Assembly: GCF_000691225.1 (NCBI RefSeq)
Contig: NZ_JMSZ01000016.1
Location: 1-64,000 of the forward strand
From: Nitrincola lacisaponensis
GTDB taxonomy: Bacteria; Pseudomonadota; Gammaproteobacteria; Pseudomonadales; Balneatricaceae
Reading direction: 5' to 3'
DNA length: 64,000 nucleotides
Numbering within the stretch: the stretch's first letter is position 1; each line of letters begins with the position of its first letter. The translations under genes were made by a program, and so were the position numbers. Of this stretch, positions 1-9,193 are shown piece by piece. The notes under the pieces were generated by a model. That model saw nothing but the letters and a program-made list of their open reading frames with translations, was not told the DNA's origin and did no database searches.

Positions 1-421
1 AAACGCTTCTCGGTGGTAGCCGGTGAGATTCGTCGTCTGGCTGACAGTGTGACCGACTCCACGCTGGAGATTGAGGACCGTATTCAGGAGATACAGGACT
101 CGATCAGCCGTCTGGTGATTAACTCGGAGAAGGGCGCCAGTTCGATTCAGAGTGGCATGGACGTGAGTGCGGTGACGGCCGTTGATCTGAATGAACTGGT
201 GCAGGCCGCGACCAAGACCAGTAATGCGGCACAGCAGATTTCGCTATCGACACGGCAGCAGAAGACGGCCAGCAGTCAGGTGGTGATTGCCTTGCGGGAT
301 ATCGCCAATGCCAGTACCCATAATGCACAGTCGGTGCGTGATATTACCGAAATCAGTGAGGTGATGCTGAGCATGTCAGCCGAGCTGGACTCACTGGTAC
401 GGGCCTTTCAATTAAGTCAGT
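1..421 (+). repeat. Long direct repeat shared by two tandem MCP genes (second copy 1954-2374)
   Basis: Bases 1-421 align without gaps to 1954-2374. In a manual alignment I count about 31 differences in the first 360 bases, with an identical run of roughly 80 bases (about 55-137 against 2008-2090). Many differences are third-position changes. The repeat may extend upstream out of the window. It encodes the signalling half of both receptors and suggests tandem duplication with later gene conversion. Confidence 0.9.
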
Positions 422-441
422 CGTCTGATGTGAATTCTTGA
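1..441 (+). CDS. Methyl-accepting chemotaxis protein, C-terminal part (cut by window edge)
   Basis: This is the last 146 codons of an MCP whose start lies before the window; reading is open from base 1. It covers the descending arm of the cytoplasmic hairpin, beginning just after the tip with the KRFSVVAGEIRRLADSV segment, and ends in a helix without a CheR-docking pentapeptide. Such receptors form arrays with CheW and CheA and are methylated on this coiled coil. The tip-proximal sequence (GKRFSVVAGEIRRLA) is of the WspA-like type found in systems that control functions other than swimming. The next gene starts only 17 bases after its stop, so it is the first visible gene of the chemosensory operon. 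It is about 90% identical in DNA to the end of the following MCP. The sensor domain cannot be seen. Confidence 0.93.
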   Translation, partial: KRFSVVAGEIRRLADSVTDSTLEIEDRIQEIQDSISRLVINSEKGASSIQSGMDVSAVTAVDLNELVQAATKTSNAAQQISLSTRQQKTASSQVVIALRDIANASTHNAQSVRDITEISEVMLSMSAELDSLVRAFQLSQSSDVNS

Positions 442-458
442 CACTTAAGGAGCTTTCA

Positions 459-2393
459 ATGCAGAACCTGTCATTCCAGAAAAAGCTGCTCTTTTCGATG
501 GCGGGGCTTTTGCTGGTCGCACTGTTGCTGCTGAGTCTTCTGGCCGGAAACCTGATGCAACGGGAAGTCAGCCAGGCACTGGCCAGTGAAATGCGCAGCA
601 GTCTGGCGCAGACACATACCACCGCCTCCCAATGGGTAGATGCCAAAATTAATGTAATGCAGGCGCTGGCCGCCCAGTTGCCAGGCTATCCGGAGAGCTG
701 GGAGCCCTGGGAAGAGCGTTTGACGCTGGGGCTTCAGGCCGGAGATTTCGATCTGGTGTATGTGGGTACAGCGCGTGGTGACATGATTCAGTCCCAGCCA
801 CCAGGCGACCTGCCTGCCGGTTATGATCCACGGACCCGCCCCTGGTTCCAGGGTGCCCAAACGGCACAGCAACTGATTATCACCGCGCCCTATGTCGATG
901 CAGTGACCGGTGATCTGGTGATTACGCTGGCGCTGCCGCTGGAGCAGGCCCGCAGTCATATTCTGGGAGCTGACCTGCTGATTTCCGGAATCGTCAAGCA
1001 ACTGCTGCAAACCGATCTGCGTTGGCCTGCGGAAACCTGGATGCTGGACGACAAGGGTCAGATACTCGCACATCCCAATGCCGATCTGCTGCAGCGTAAT
1101 CTGAATGAGGTGTTGCCTGGCGTGAGTCTGCAGTCAGATATTCAGACTATCTCCTATGAGGGACGGGACTGGTTACTGTCGAGTGTCGAGGTTCCTCAGG
1201 CAGGCTGGACCTTTCTGCTGTTGATTGATGCCTCGGAGGTGAATGCCGGACTCGTCAGTCTGAGCTGGCAGCTGTCGGCACTGTCTTTGCTGGTGATCCT
1301 GATAAGTTGCCTGGTGCTCTATCAGTTAACACGTTCACTCAGTCAGCCGCTGGTCAGCTTTCAGCAACAGCTACAGCAGATTACTCAGACACTGGATCTG
1401 TCTCAGCGTATTCAGGTACGTGACCGATCCGAAGTGGGTGATCTGGCAAATCAGACCAATCATTTGCTGGAGCGGCTTGCCAATATTATCCAGGCTATTT
1501 TCCGCAATGCAGACAGCTTAACCCGCTCGGCAGACCGTCTGGCACATACGGCCGGGCTGGTGAACCAGAACACTAACCTGCAGCAGCAGGTCAGTCAGTC
1601 GATGGCGGCGGCGGTAGAACAGATGTCCTCCTCTGTGGCAGAGATTACCTCGACGATGGAAGAGCTGTCGGCCTCTTCCACCCAGATAGCAGACCACTCC
1701 CAGTCGGTGGTGGATGTGGCAAACCTGACGCTGGATAACAGCAAGAAAGGTGCCCAGGCGATGCAACAGCTGGTGCAGCGAATGACCGAAATTCAGCAGG
1801 ATAATGCCCGCAGCCTGCAGGAAATCATGGAACTGGGTGCCAAGTCGAAGCAGATCAGCAAGGTCATGGATCTGATCAACACGCTGGCAGACCAGACCAA
1901 GCTGATCGCCTTTAACGCGGCACTGGAGGCGTCCAGTGCAGGCGAATCTGGCAAACGCTTCTCGGTGGTAGCTGGTGAGATCCGTCGTCTGGCTGACAGT
2001 GTGACTGACTCCACGCTGGAGATTGAGGACCGTATTCAGGAGATACAGGACTCGATCAGCCGTCTGGTGATTAACTCGGAGAAGGGCGCGAGCTCGATTC
2101 AGAGTGGTATGGAGGTGAGTGCGGTCACGGCAGATGACTTGAATGCTCTGGTGCAGGCTGCGACCAAGACCAGCAATGCCGCCCAGCAGATTTCGTTGTC
2201 GACACGGCAGCAGAAGACCGCCAGCAGTCAGGTGGTGATTGCCCTGCGTGATATCGCCAATGCCAGTAGCCATAATGCGCAGTCGGTGCGCAATATCACT
2301 GAGATCAGTGAAGAGATGATTCATATGTCCACTGAACTGAATCAGCTGGTACAGGAATTTCATTTGGCTGAAGCGGAGTCTGCCAAAGAATGA
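459..2393 (+). CDS. Methyl-accepting chemotaxis protein with dCache sensor (WspA-like signalling tip)
   Basis: 644-residue receptor. AAGGAG at 447-452 lies six bases before the ATG at 459, which decides the start over an in-frame TTG at 438. Layout: TM1 about 10-32, periplasmic dCache domain about 35-270, TM2 about 275-297, HAMP about 300-350, then an MCP signalling domain with the tip segment ADQTKLIAFNAALEASSAGE. In the sensor, Y122, R127, W129, F130, Y145, D147 and D172 fall where I recall the amino-acid-binding residues of dCache_1AA receptors such as PctA, so amino-acid or amine sensing is a reasonable inference. No C-terminal pentapeptide is present. Its stop overlaps the cheB start (ATGA). 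It probably feeds the CheA at 4966 and the cyclase at 7496. Confidence 0.95.
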   Translation: MQNLSFQKKLLFSMAGLLLVALLLLSLLAGNLMQREVSQALASEMRSSLAQTHTTASQWVDAKINVMQALAAQLPGYPESWEPWEERLTLGLQAGDFDLVYVGTARGDMIQSQPPGDLPAGYDPRTRPWFQGAQTAQQLIITAPYVDAVTGDLVITLALPLEQARSHILGADLLISGIVKQLLQTDLRWPAETWMLDDKGQILAHPNADLLQRNLNEVLPGVSLQSDIQTISYEGRDWLLSSVEVPQAGWTFLLLIDASEVNAGLVSLSWQLSALSLLVILISCLVLYQLTRSLSQPLVSFQQQLQQITQTLDLSQRIQVRDRSEVGDLANQTNHLLERLANIIQAIFRNADSLTRSADRLAHTAGLVNQNTNLQQQVSQSMAAAVEQMSSSVAEITSTMEELSASSTQIADHSQSVVDVANLTLDNSKKGAQAMQQLVQRMTEIQQDNARSLQEIMELGAKSKQISKVMDLINTLADQTKLIAFNAALEASSAGESGKRFSVVAGEIRRLADSVTDSTLEIEDRIQEIQDSISRLVINSEKGASSIQSGMEVSAVTADDLNALVQAATKTSNAAQQISLSTRQQKTASSQVVIALRDIANASSHNAQSVRNITEISEEMIHMSTELNQLVQEFHLAEAESAKE

Positions 2394-3484
2394 ACCCGAG
2401 CAACCGCGTGATTCGTGTACTGGTGGCGGATGACAGCAGTCTTGCGCGAGGGCTGCTGCGCGCGATTCTGGAGGATGAAGCGGGAATCGAGGTGATCGCT
2501 GAGGCACGCCATGGGCGAGAGGCCGTAGAGATGGCCCGTGACCTGAAGCCGGATATTATCACCATGGATCTGAATATGCCGGTCATGGATGGTATGCAGG
2601 CTATTTCTGAAATCATGCATCAGAAAGCGATTCCCATTCTGGTAGTCAGTAATGAATCAGATGCGGAAAAAGCCTATGAAGCATTGCGCCTCGGGGCACT
2701 GGAAGTGATCTCCAAGCCTGATTACACCCCGGAGCAGGCGGCAGAGTTTATTGCCAAAATACGCTTGTTGGCGGGTGTTCCGGTGATTACGCACCTGCGC
2801 CGGCGCTGGGGACCGGACAGTGTGCCGTTTGTAGCAGAACCGCCTCTGTCTGGTCAGTATGGAGCTGCTCCCAGAGGCTATAACCGGGTCCTGGTCATTG
2901 CTTCTTCTACCGGGGGGCCGCAGGCTCTGGCTTGTCTGTTACCCAAGTTGTCAGTCAACTTCCCGGCCCCCATACTGATCGCCCAGCATATCAGTGATGG
3001 CTTCGTTGAGGGTATGGTGCATTGGCTGGGCAGTCTGTGTCAGTTGCCGGTCAAAGTAGCTCAGCAAGGTGAAGTACTGCGGCCTGGCCAGGTTTATGTA
3101 TCCCCGTCAGAGCAGCATCTGACTCTGGCGGCCAATCATAGTGTTACCCTGATAGAGCGTCAGATGAGTGATATCTATCGTCCTAGCTGTGACCTGTTAC
3201 TCAACTCGGTTGCCCGTCATTGTGGCGCTGATGCAATTGGCTTGATTCTCACAGGTATGGGGCGTGATGGTGCAGCGGGAATGTTGGCGATGTATCAAGC
3301 CGGAGGTATTACGCTGGCACAGGATGAAGCCAGCTCTGTGATCTATGGCATGAATCAGGAAGCGGTCAATCGGGGTGGTGTGCTCCGGGTCTTGCCATTG
3401 GATGCCCTGGCGGACGAGTTGCAACGGGTGGTGAGTCTGCCTGCTTCAGTTTATCGTGAACACCTGACACGAGGTGAGTCATGA
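2390..3484 (+). CDS. cheB: CheB-type protein-glutamate methylesterase with receiver (WspF-like)
   Basis: 364 residues, the usual CheB length. The N-terminal receiver (about 7-125) has acidic D14/D15 and phospho-acceptor D60 (TMDLNMPVMDG). The C-terminal methylesterase domain (about 165-350) shows the catalytic set: the serine of SSTGG near S173, H200 in AQHISDGF, and D293 in TGMGRDG. It removes methyl groups from, and deamidates, MCP glutamates after phosphorylation by CheA, giving adaptation. The start overlaps the MCP stop and the end overlaps cheR, both as ATGA, so translation is coupled. In Wsp systems loss of this enzyme (WspF) locks the cyclase on; the same role is inferred here from context. 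Confidence 0.96.
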   Translation: MNPSNRVIRVLVADDSSLARGLLRAILEDEAGIEVIAEARHGREAVEMARDLKPDIITMDLNMPVMDGMQAISEIMHQKAIPILVVSNESDAEKAYEALRLGALEVISKPDYTPEQAAEFIAKIRLLAGVPVITHLRRRWGPDSVPFVAEPPLSGQYGAAPRGYNRVLVIASSTGGPQALACLLPKLSVNFPAPILIAQHISDGFVEGMVHWLGSLCQLPVKVAQQGEVLRPGQVYVSPSEQHLTLAANHSVTLIERQMSDIYRPSCDLLLNSVARHCGADAIGLILTGMGRDGAAGMLAMYQAGGITLAQDEASSVIYGMNQEAVNRGGVLRVLPLDALADELQRVVSLPASVYREHLTRGES

Positions 3485-4962
3485 ACGATACCTTAGCACC
3501 CTTTAAAACCCTGATTTATGAGCACTGTGGACTGGTGTTAGAGGGAATTGCTGAAGCACGCCTGCACAAGGCATTGCATCAGGGTGCTGAACGTATGGCG
3601 GTGACACGGCTGAGTGAGTATTTTCAGCTTCTGCAACGTACCCCGGAAGAGTTTGAAAAACTGATCAGTGCATTGACGGTGAATGAAACCTATTTCTTTC
3701 GTGAACCGGATCAGATTGCACTGTTTACCAATCAACTGGTGCCTCGCCTGCTGTCACGTCAGAGTCGTCGGCCATTGAAAATCCTCAGTGCGGGCTGTTC
3801 TTCCGGAGAGGAGCCCTACAGCCTGGCGATGGCACTGGATACCGTGTATGGCGAGCAACGGCGGCATCTGTTTCAGATCGATGCCGGTGATCTTGATCGC
3901 CAGATTCTGGCCAAGGCCGAACAGGGTATTTATTCTCCATTTTCTTTTCGCAGCCTGGATGCCGCCTTGCAGCAGCGCTATTTTCAGCCACTGGATCGCA
4001 GCTTCCAATTGATCGAGTCGATCCGTAACAGCGTGAATTTCTACCCGCTGAACCTGATGGCTGAGCTGGGACCTCAGGGACTGGATCAATATGATTTGAT
4101 TTTCTGTCGTAATGTGTCCATCTATTTTGATCCGCCAACACGTTTGCAGTTACACCAGCGTTTTTATAATGCATTGAATGAAAATGGTATTTTGCTACTC
4201 GGTGGGTCTGAAACACTCGGTAATGACATGGGTGTATTCGAGCTGGTTGAAGAGCACGGACACTATTATTTCATTAAGGGTGAGTCGTATCGTCCAGCCA
4301 GCAGTCAGGCTGTGAGCTGGTCTCAATCACGCCGTGCTCCTCAGGCGGTGGAGCACCCTGCCAGTGTGTCTCAGGACAGTGTCTTGAGTCCCGTCGCGGC
4401 GACTCCCACTGGGGCCCTGAACCTGCCGCCACTGGACTGGATACGCCAGTTGGTACAGGAGGGCCAGACGGAACAGGCGACACGCTTACTGGACCGCCAT
4501 TTAAGCGAACAGGGGCAGCCCGTCTCGGTCGGTGTGAGTCTGCTGAAAAGCTGGTTGTTGTTGAACAGTCGCGTTTTTGCCGAAGCGGATCAGTTGTTGG
4601 ATCGGGTGCTTCAGGAAGACCCCTGGTCTGTTGATGCATTGCTGCTCAAGGGACTGAATGCCAAATGGCAGCAGCGCCATGAGCAGGCTGTTGAGTGGTT
4701 TCGCAAGGTGATCTATGTCTGTCCGGAAAGCTGGCCTGCACATTATTACCTGGCAGAAGTGCATCGTCTGGACGGGCGTGATGAGCAGGCGATCAAAGCC
4801 TATCAGGCTGTTCGCCGAATTCTGTCGGATGATCGACATGCGCCTGATGGCCTGCTGTGGGTGCCTTTACCGCTGCCACGTGGCGATATTCTGTTTCTGA
4901 GTGAGCGTCATGTGCTGAAGCTACGGCAGCGGCTATCGGAAACCGGCGAGGGTGAAGGTTAA
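3481..4962 (+). CDS. CheR-type MCP methyltransferase with C-terminal TPR repeats (WspC-like)
   Basis: 493 residues, much longer than the roughly 280 of enteric CheR. The N-terminal CheR helical region and SAM-dependent methyltransferase domain fill about 1-265: SAGCSSGEEPYSLAM is the SAM loop, and FCRNVSIYFDP plus LGGSETL are typical late motifs. After a proline/serine-rich linker (about 270-315) come TPR-like helices (about 320-450). This layout matches WspC and other CheR-TPR enzymes that act on receptors lacking the docking pentapeptide, in line with the receptors here. The start overlaps cheB (ATGA), and cheA follows after three bases. Confidence 0.95.
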   Translation: MNDTLAPFKTLIYEHCGLVLEGIAEARLHKALHQGAERMAVTRLSEYFQLLQRTPEEFEKLISALTVNETYFFREPDQIALFTNQLVPRLLSRQSRRPLKILSAGCSSGEEPYSLAMALDTVYGEQRRHLFQIDAGDLDRQILAKAEQGIYSPFSFRSLDAALQQRYFQPLDRSFQLIESIRNSVNFYPLNLMAELGPQGLDQYDLIFCRNVSIYFDPPTRLQLHQRFYNALNENGILLLGGSETLGNDMGVFELVEEHGHYYFIKGESYRPASSQAVSWSQSRRAPQAVEHPASVSQDSVLSPVAATPTGALNLPPLDWIRQLVQEGQTEQATRLLDRHLSEQGQPVSVGVSLLKSWLLLNSRVFAEADQLLDRVLQEDPWSVDALLLKGLNAKWQQRHEQAVEWFRKVIYVCPESWPAHYYLAEVHRLDGRDEQAIKAYQAVRRILSDDRHAPDGLLWVPLPLPRGDILFLSERHVLKLRQRLSETGEGEG

Positions 4963-4965
4963 GTC

Positions 4966-7083
4966 ATGGCACTGGATATCAAAAAGTTTCTGCAGCGATT
5001 TATCGAAGAAGCCCGTGATCATCTCAGCCGTCTGGCTGAGGGCGTTGCGGCGCTGGAACAGGGCCAGAGAGATCCAGAGCAGATCCATAGTCTGTTTCGT
5101 TCAGCACATACCCTCAAAGGCTCTTCACGGATGCTGAAGCTGGAGCCGATCACCGCCCTGTCACACAGCCTGGAAGATCTATTGAGCACATTACGTGAGG
5201 GACAGCTGCAGTTGACACCCGGGGTTACCGGACTGATGTATCAGGCTCTGGACCAGCTCTCGGATCAGTTGGAACGCCTAGCCGGGACACTTGATGCAGC
5301 CAGCCTTGCCGAGGTTGATGCTGCGTTATGCAAGGCGCTCAGTGAAGCCGCCAATCCACCAACATCGGCAACGAATCAGGCAGAAGAGGTCGCTGAGACA
5401 CCGACGCAAGTTCCTGCTGCCCAGATTACATCCCGTCTGCAAACCCAGGATACTGTGCGTATTCGGCTACACAAGCTGGATGAACTGATCAAACTGATGG
5501 GTGAGGTTGTGTCCAGTCATGCCGGCCTTAGGGCTCTGGTCGGCGAAGCCCAGCAAATGCAGTCGAGTGATGCTTCAGCATCCACCCTGCCTGTTTTTGT
5601 CAGGACGCTTAAAGACCGGGTGCAATCCCAGGAACTGCTGATGCAGGAACTGCATGATACCGCCTTGCAAATGCGCATGCTGCCGCTATCCATCGTGTTT
5701 GAACCAGCTACACGTCTGGTGCGTGATCTGGCGCGTTCATTAGGAAAGCAGGTGGAGTGCCGGGTTCAGGGGGCTGATATTGAGCTCGACCGGCAGATGA
5801 TCGATCAGTTGGCTGATCCGGTCATACACCTGTTGCGCAACGCACTGGATCATGGCATCGAATCACCTGATCAGCGCGAGGCAGCATCCAAGCCGGCACA
5901 AGGGCTACTGACACTGAAAGCTGCTCAGGATGGTGGCTGGGTTGAGATTGAAATAGCTGATGATGGCCAGGGTTTGAATCTGCAAGCGATACGTCAGAAA
6001 GCCCTGTCCAGGCAGTTGTTTACACCTGAGACTTTGGAAGGAATGACAGATCAGGAAGTGATGGACCTGATATTTTTGCCGGGATTCTCGACCAGTCATT
6101 TGATCACAGATCTGTCCGGACGCGGGGTGGGCATGGATGTAGTAAAGCGTTCGGTTGTCGATGGTCTGCAAGGTGTTATTTCACTCGATAGCCGGGTGGG
6201 TCAAGGGACTCGATTTACACTGCGCTTACCTTTATCCTTAGCAATGATGCGGGTGTTATTGGTGCGCGTTTCCGGTCATCTTCTCGGTTTTACAGCACAA
6301 TATGTTGCCGAGCTGATTCAACTGCCACGCAGTGCCATGATTGATGTGGCAGAGCGTAATGCAGTGATTATTCGTAATGAATTCGTCCCGGTGATGAAAC
6401 TGTCAGATCTGATAGATTTGCCGCATACAGAGCCTTCTCCTCGGCATTCTGAGCGCCAGGAAACGCATGCGCTGTTGCTGGTGACCCGGCTGCATCATGA
6501 AAAACTGGCACTGGAAATTGATGAGCTGATTGATGAGCGTGATCTGGTGATCAAGCAATTGCCGTCACATCTTGGGCAGTTCAGCCTGATTGCCGGGATG
6601 GTCACCACAGGACATAACCAGTTGGTCAGCCTGCTGCATGTGCCTCATCTGATGGAGCTGACCCGTCGTACACGCAGTCGGACAGCCAGTCAGACGGTTG
6701 CTGTCTCCGAAAAGCCCAAACCGCGTTTACTGGTTGTTGATGACTCACTCAACACCCGGGAGATCGAGCGCGATGTGCTGGAAGCCTGGGGTTATCAGGT
6801 GACGCTGGCTGAAGATGGGCAGGATGGTCTGAACAAGGCATTGGCTGAACGTTTTGACGCCGTGTTGACCGATGTTGAAATGCCGGTGATGGATGGTTTT
6901 ACCCTGACCGCACGGCTGCGTCAGGAGCCTGATTATCAGAATACGCCGATTATTATCATTACGTCACGGGAAAAAGAGAGTGACCGGCGTCGCGGAATCG
7001 AGGTCGGAGCAGATGCCTATATTGTTAAAGGCAGCTTCGATCAGAACAGTCTTGTGGATACACTGAAGGTTTTGCTGGACTAG
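4966..7083 (+). CDS. Hybrid CheA histidine kinase with C-terminal receiver (WspE-like)
   Basis: 705 residues. Domains: Hpt about 1-110 with phosphorylated H48 (RSAHTLKGSS), a variable linker with no clear CheY-binding P2, dimerisation about 160-240, an ATP-binding kinase core with DPVIHLLRNALDHGIE (N box), DDGQGL (G1) and GRGVGMDVV (G2), a CheW-like domain about 430-565, and a receiver from about 583 with D636 (LTDVEMPVMDG). It couples MCP state to phosphoryl transfer. The fused receiver is typical of WspE and other alternative-function CheA proteins and can act as a phosphate sink or relay step. GAAGG just upstream serves the ATG. Phosphate may pass to the lone receiver at 7107 or to either receiver of the cyclase at 7496. 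Confidence 0.96.
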   Translation: MALDIKKFLQRFIEEARDHLSRLAEGVAALEQGQRDPEQIHSLFRSAHTLKGSSRMLKLEPITALSHSLEDLLSTLREGQLQLTPGVTGLMYQALDQLSDQLERLAGTLDAASLAEVDAALCKALSEAANPPTSATNQAEEVAETPTQVPAAQITSRLQTQDTVRIRLHKLDELIKLMGEVVSSHAGLRALVGEAQQMQSSDASASTLPVFVRTLKDRVQSQELLMQELHDTALQMRMLPLSIVFEPATRLVRDLARSLGKQVECRVQGADIELDRQMIDQLADPVIHLLRNALDHGIESPDQREAASKPAQGLLTLKAAQDGGWVEIEIADDGQGLNLQAIRQKALSRQLFTPETLEGMTDQEVMDLIFLPGFSTSHLITDLSGRGVGMDVVKRSVVDGLQGVISLDSRVGQGTRFTLRLPLSLAMMRVLLVRVSGHLLGFTAQYVAELIQLPRSAMIDVAERNAVIIRNEFVPVMKLSDLIDLPHTEPSPRHSERQETHALLLVTRLHHEKLALEIDELIDERDLVIKQLPSHLGQFSLIAGMVTTGHNQLVSLLHVPHLMELTRRTRSRTASQTVAVSEKPKPRLLVVDDSLNTREIERDVLEAWGYQVTLAEDGQDGLNKALAERFDAVLTDVEMPVMDGFTLTARLRQEPDYQNTPIIIITSREKESDRRRGIEVGADAYIVKGSFDQNSLVDTLKVLLD

Positions 7084-7106
7084 GATATAAATATAGGATC
7101 GACAGG

Positions 7107-7469
7107 ATGCAGATACTCGTTGTTGATGATGATTTACTGGCTGGTGAGATGACTGCGGCTGTACTTGAGGATCAGGGCTATGAGGTTATTCAGGCTGCAG
7201 ATGCGGTAGAAGCGATTAATCAGTTGAATCGTTATCCGGATATTGCCCTGATTGTCAGTGATATGAATATGCCATTGATCAGCGGTATTGATCTGTTTCG
7301 TGACCTGCGGGAACAGGGCAAACACCTGCCCTTTATTCTGCTCACCGGAGATGATCCGGTACAGTTGCAGCAACAGGAACCGAGTCTGAATGCCTGTGTG
7401 CAAAAAGACTTTAACCTGGAGTACACCTTGCCTGCCATGATCGTTCAGGTCATGGCAGGCTCCATATAA
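7107..7469 (+). CDS. Stand-alone CheY-like response regulator
   Basis: 120-residue single receiver with acidic pocket D7-D9, phospho-acceptor D52 (IVSDMNMP), conserved T80 and K100. No output domain follows. It lies 23 bases after the CheA stop and 26 bases before the cyclase gene. In a relay with a hybrid CheA and an Hpt-bearing cyclase it could shuttle phosphate between CheA and the Hpt domain, or bind a target directly. Sequence alone does not decide. It lacks the obvious FliM-binding context, since no flagellar genes are nearby. Confidence 0.93.
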   Translation: MQILVVDDDLLAGEMTAAVLEDQGYEVIQAADAVEAINQLNRYPDIALIVSDMNMPLISGIDLFRDLREQGKHLPFILLTGDDPVQLQQQEPSLNACVQKDFNLEYTLPAMIVQVMAGSI

Positions 7470-7495
7470 ACAAACAGGCTGACGGAGAAATCCTG

Positions 7496-9193
7496 ATGGA
7501 TGTCAACAAGCCAACGCTGCAGGAAAAATTGACCCGGCTGAGAATGAGTTTTCTCAGTCAGATGCCTGCTCGTCTGGATAAAGCACAGCAGCAGTTCAGC
7601 GCCTTGTCTGATGATTGGGACAGTCATGCGTCTCAGGCGGTTGATCTGCACCGTTTCTTTCACAGCATCAAGGGAACGGCGAGTTCTTTTGGTTTTACTG
7701 ATCTGGCTCATTTGGCTGGTGAAGGTGAAACCATCATGCTGGCATTGATTGAAACTCAGGATTCGACAGAGGCAGCCACACAGATCGCTCCTTTAGGCAG
7801 TCTGCTCAGTGCCATGAAGCAGCAGCTTAAGCAGTTGCAAAGCCATACCTCTAGCGATAACGGTACACAGTCTGCACCCTCTTTTGAGATGGAGCAGTTT
7901 GAATCCAATCTGATAGCAGGGAAACGCAAGGCGCTGATCTATATCTGTGATGATGAGCCTGAACAGGTGAGTCAGCTGGGTTACCAGTTACACTGCTTCG
8001 GTTACTCCATCGAGTTTTTTACGGATACGTTGAGCTTTCGCGAAGCCGTGATGAAGCGCCGTCCGGATGCCGTCATCATGGATGTGTATTTTCCCAATGG
8101 CAGCACAGCGGGTACGGATGAGCTGGCCCGGCTTTCTCAGGTCATCGGTGAGGCTCTTCCGGCCATTGTGTTGTCAGGTTATGGTGATTTTGAGGCCCGT
8201 TTGGGAGCCGTCAGAGCCGGGTGTATGGCCTATTTCACCAAGCCCGCCCGTGCGCTGGATCTGGCTGCCAAGCTGGATGAGCTACTGGAAGGCGACAGCC
8301 GTGAAGAGCAGCTGCGTATTCTGGTCGTGGATGATGAACCGGAAGTGGCGGCCTATCACAGTCTGATTCTGCAGGAAGCAGGTATGAGTGTGCGCCAGTT
8401 GCATGACCCCTCCGGTATTCTGGATGCCCTGCAGCAGTTTAATCCTGATCTGGTGCTGGCAGACATGTATATGCCCCGTTGCACTGGCGTTGAGCTGGCG
8501 GCTATCGTGCGCCAGTTGCCCGAGTACGTCAGTCTGCCGATCGTGTATTTGTCCAGTGAGACCAATCGTCAGAAGCAGTTCTCGGCCATGCAGGTCGGGG
8601 TTGAAGGCTTTATCACCAAGCCGGTTGTGCCGGAAGAGCTGGTTGCCGCCGTAGTGCTGCGAGCCGAACGGATGCGAACGCTGCGTGCCTTGATGTCACG
8701 AGACAGCCTGACCGGCTTGTATAACCATACCAGCACTACCGAAATGCTGCATACCAGTCTGGCACAGGCGATGCGGCTGGAAGAGAATCTGGTCGTGGTG
8801 ATGCTGGATCTGGATAACTTCAAAGCCATTAATGACCTGCATGGTCATATGGCTGGGGATCAGGTGCTGATTGCGTTATCCCGTATTCTTCGACATCGGC
8901 TGCGCAGCTCCGATATTATTGGCCGTTATGGTGGTGAAGAGTTTGCTTTGCTGCTCAAAGGCGTGACCCCTGGCTATGCCGAAAAACTGGTGAACCAGCT
9001 GCGCGAGGACTTTTCCAATATCGCATTTACGGCGGGCAAGGCACGCTTTAACTGTACCTTCAGTGCCGGTATCAGTTGTTATCCGGATTATACCCATGCG
9101 GACAGTCTGCGGCTGGCCGCTGACCGGGCGCTGTATCAGGCCAAAAATCAGGGTCGTAATCAGGTGGTTGTCAGCAGGCCAAAACATGACTGA
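7496..9193 (+). CDS. Hpt-REC-REC-GGDEF diguanylate cyclase, output of the chemosensory operon
   Basis: 565 residues. Order: Hpt about 5-110 with H56 (RFFHSIKGTASSFG), receiver 1 about 145-262 with D196 (VIMDVYFP), receiver 2 about 273-392 with D323 (LADMYMP), then GGDEF about 400-562. The active motif is GGEEF (479-483), and an RxxD inhibitory site (R470-D473) sits exactly five residues before it, so the enzyme should make c-di-GMP and be product-inhibited. Position corresponds to WspR of the Wsp system, which has only REC-GGDEF; the extra Hpt and second receiver are unusual. The gene overlaps the following cheW start. A multistep relay CheA to REC to Hpt to REC is inferred, not shown. Confidence 0.95.
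   Translation: MDVNKPTLQEKLTRLRMSFLSQMPARLDKAQQQFSALSDDWDSHASQAVDLHRFFHSIKGTASSFGFTDLAHLAGEGETIMLALIETQDSTEAATQIAPLGSLLSAMKQQLKQLQSHTSSDNGTQSAPSFEMEQFESNLIAGKRKALIYICDDEPEQVSQLGYQLHCFGYSIEFFTDTLSFREAVMKRRPDAVIMDVYFPNGSTAGTDELARLSQVIGEALPAIVLSGYGDFEARLGAVRAGCMAYFTKPARALDLAAKLDELLEGDSREEQLRILVVDDEPEVAAYHSLILQEAGMSVRQLHDPSGILDALQQFNPDLVLADMYMPRCTGVELAAIVRQLPEYVSLPIVYLSSETNRQKQFSAMQVGVEGFITKPVVPEELVAAVVLRAERMRTLRALMSRDSLTGLYNHTSTTEMLHTSLAQAMRLEENLVVVMLDLDNFKAINDLHGHMAGDQVLIALSRILRHRLRSSDIIGRYGGEEFALLLKGVTPGYAEKLVNQLREDFSNIAFTAGKARFNCTFSAGISCYPDYTHADSLRLAADRALYQAKNQGRNQVVVSRPKHD

Noticed and set aside
471-2507. Long - strand frames opposite the MCP gene (471-1073 and 1518-2507)
   Set aside because: Antisense frames caused by the codon bias of a helical, Gln/Leu-rich receptor; no domain or start signal.
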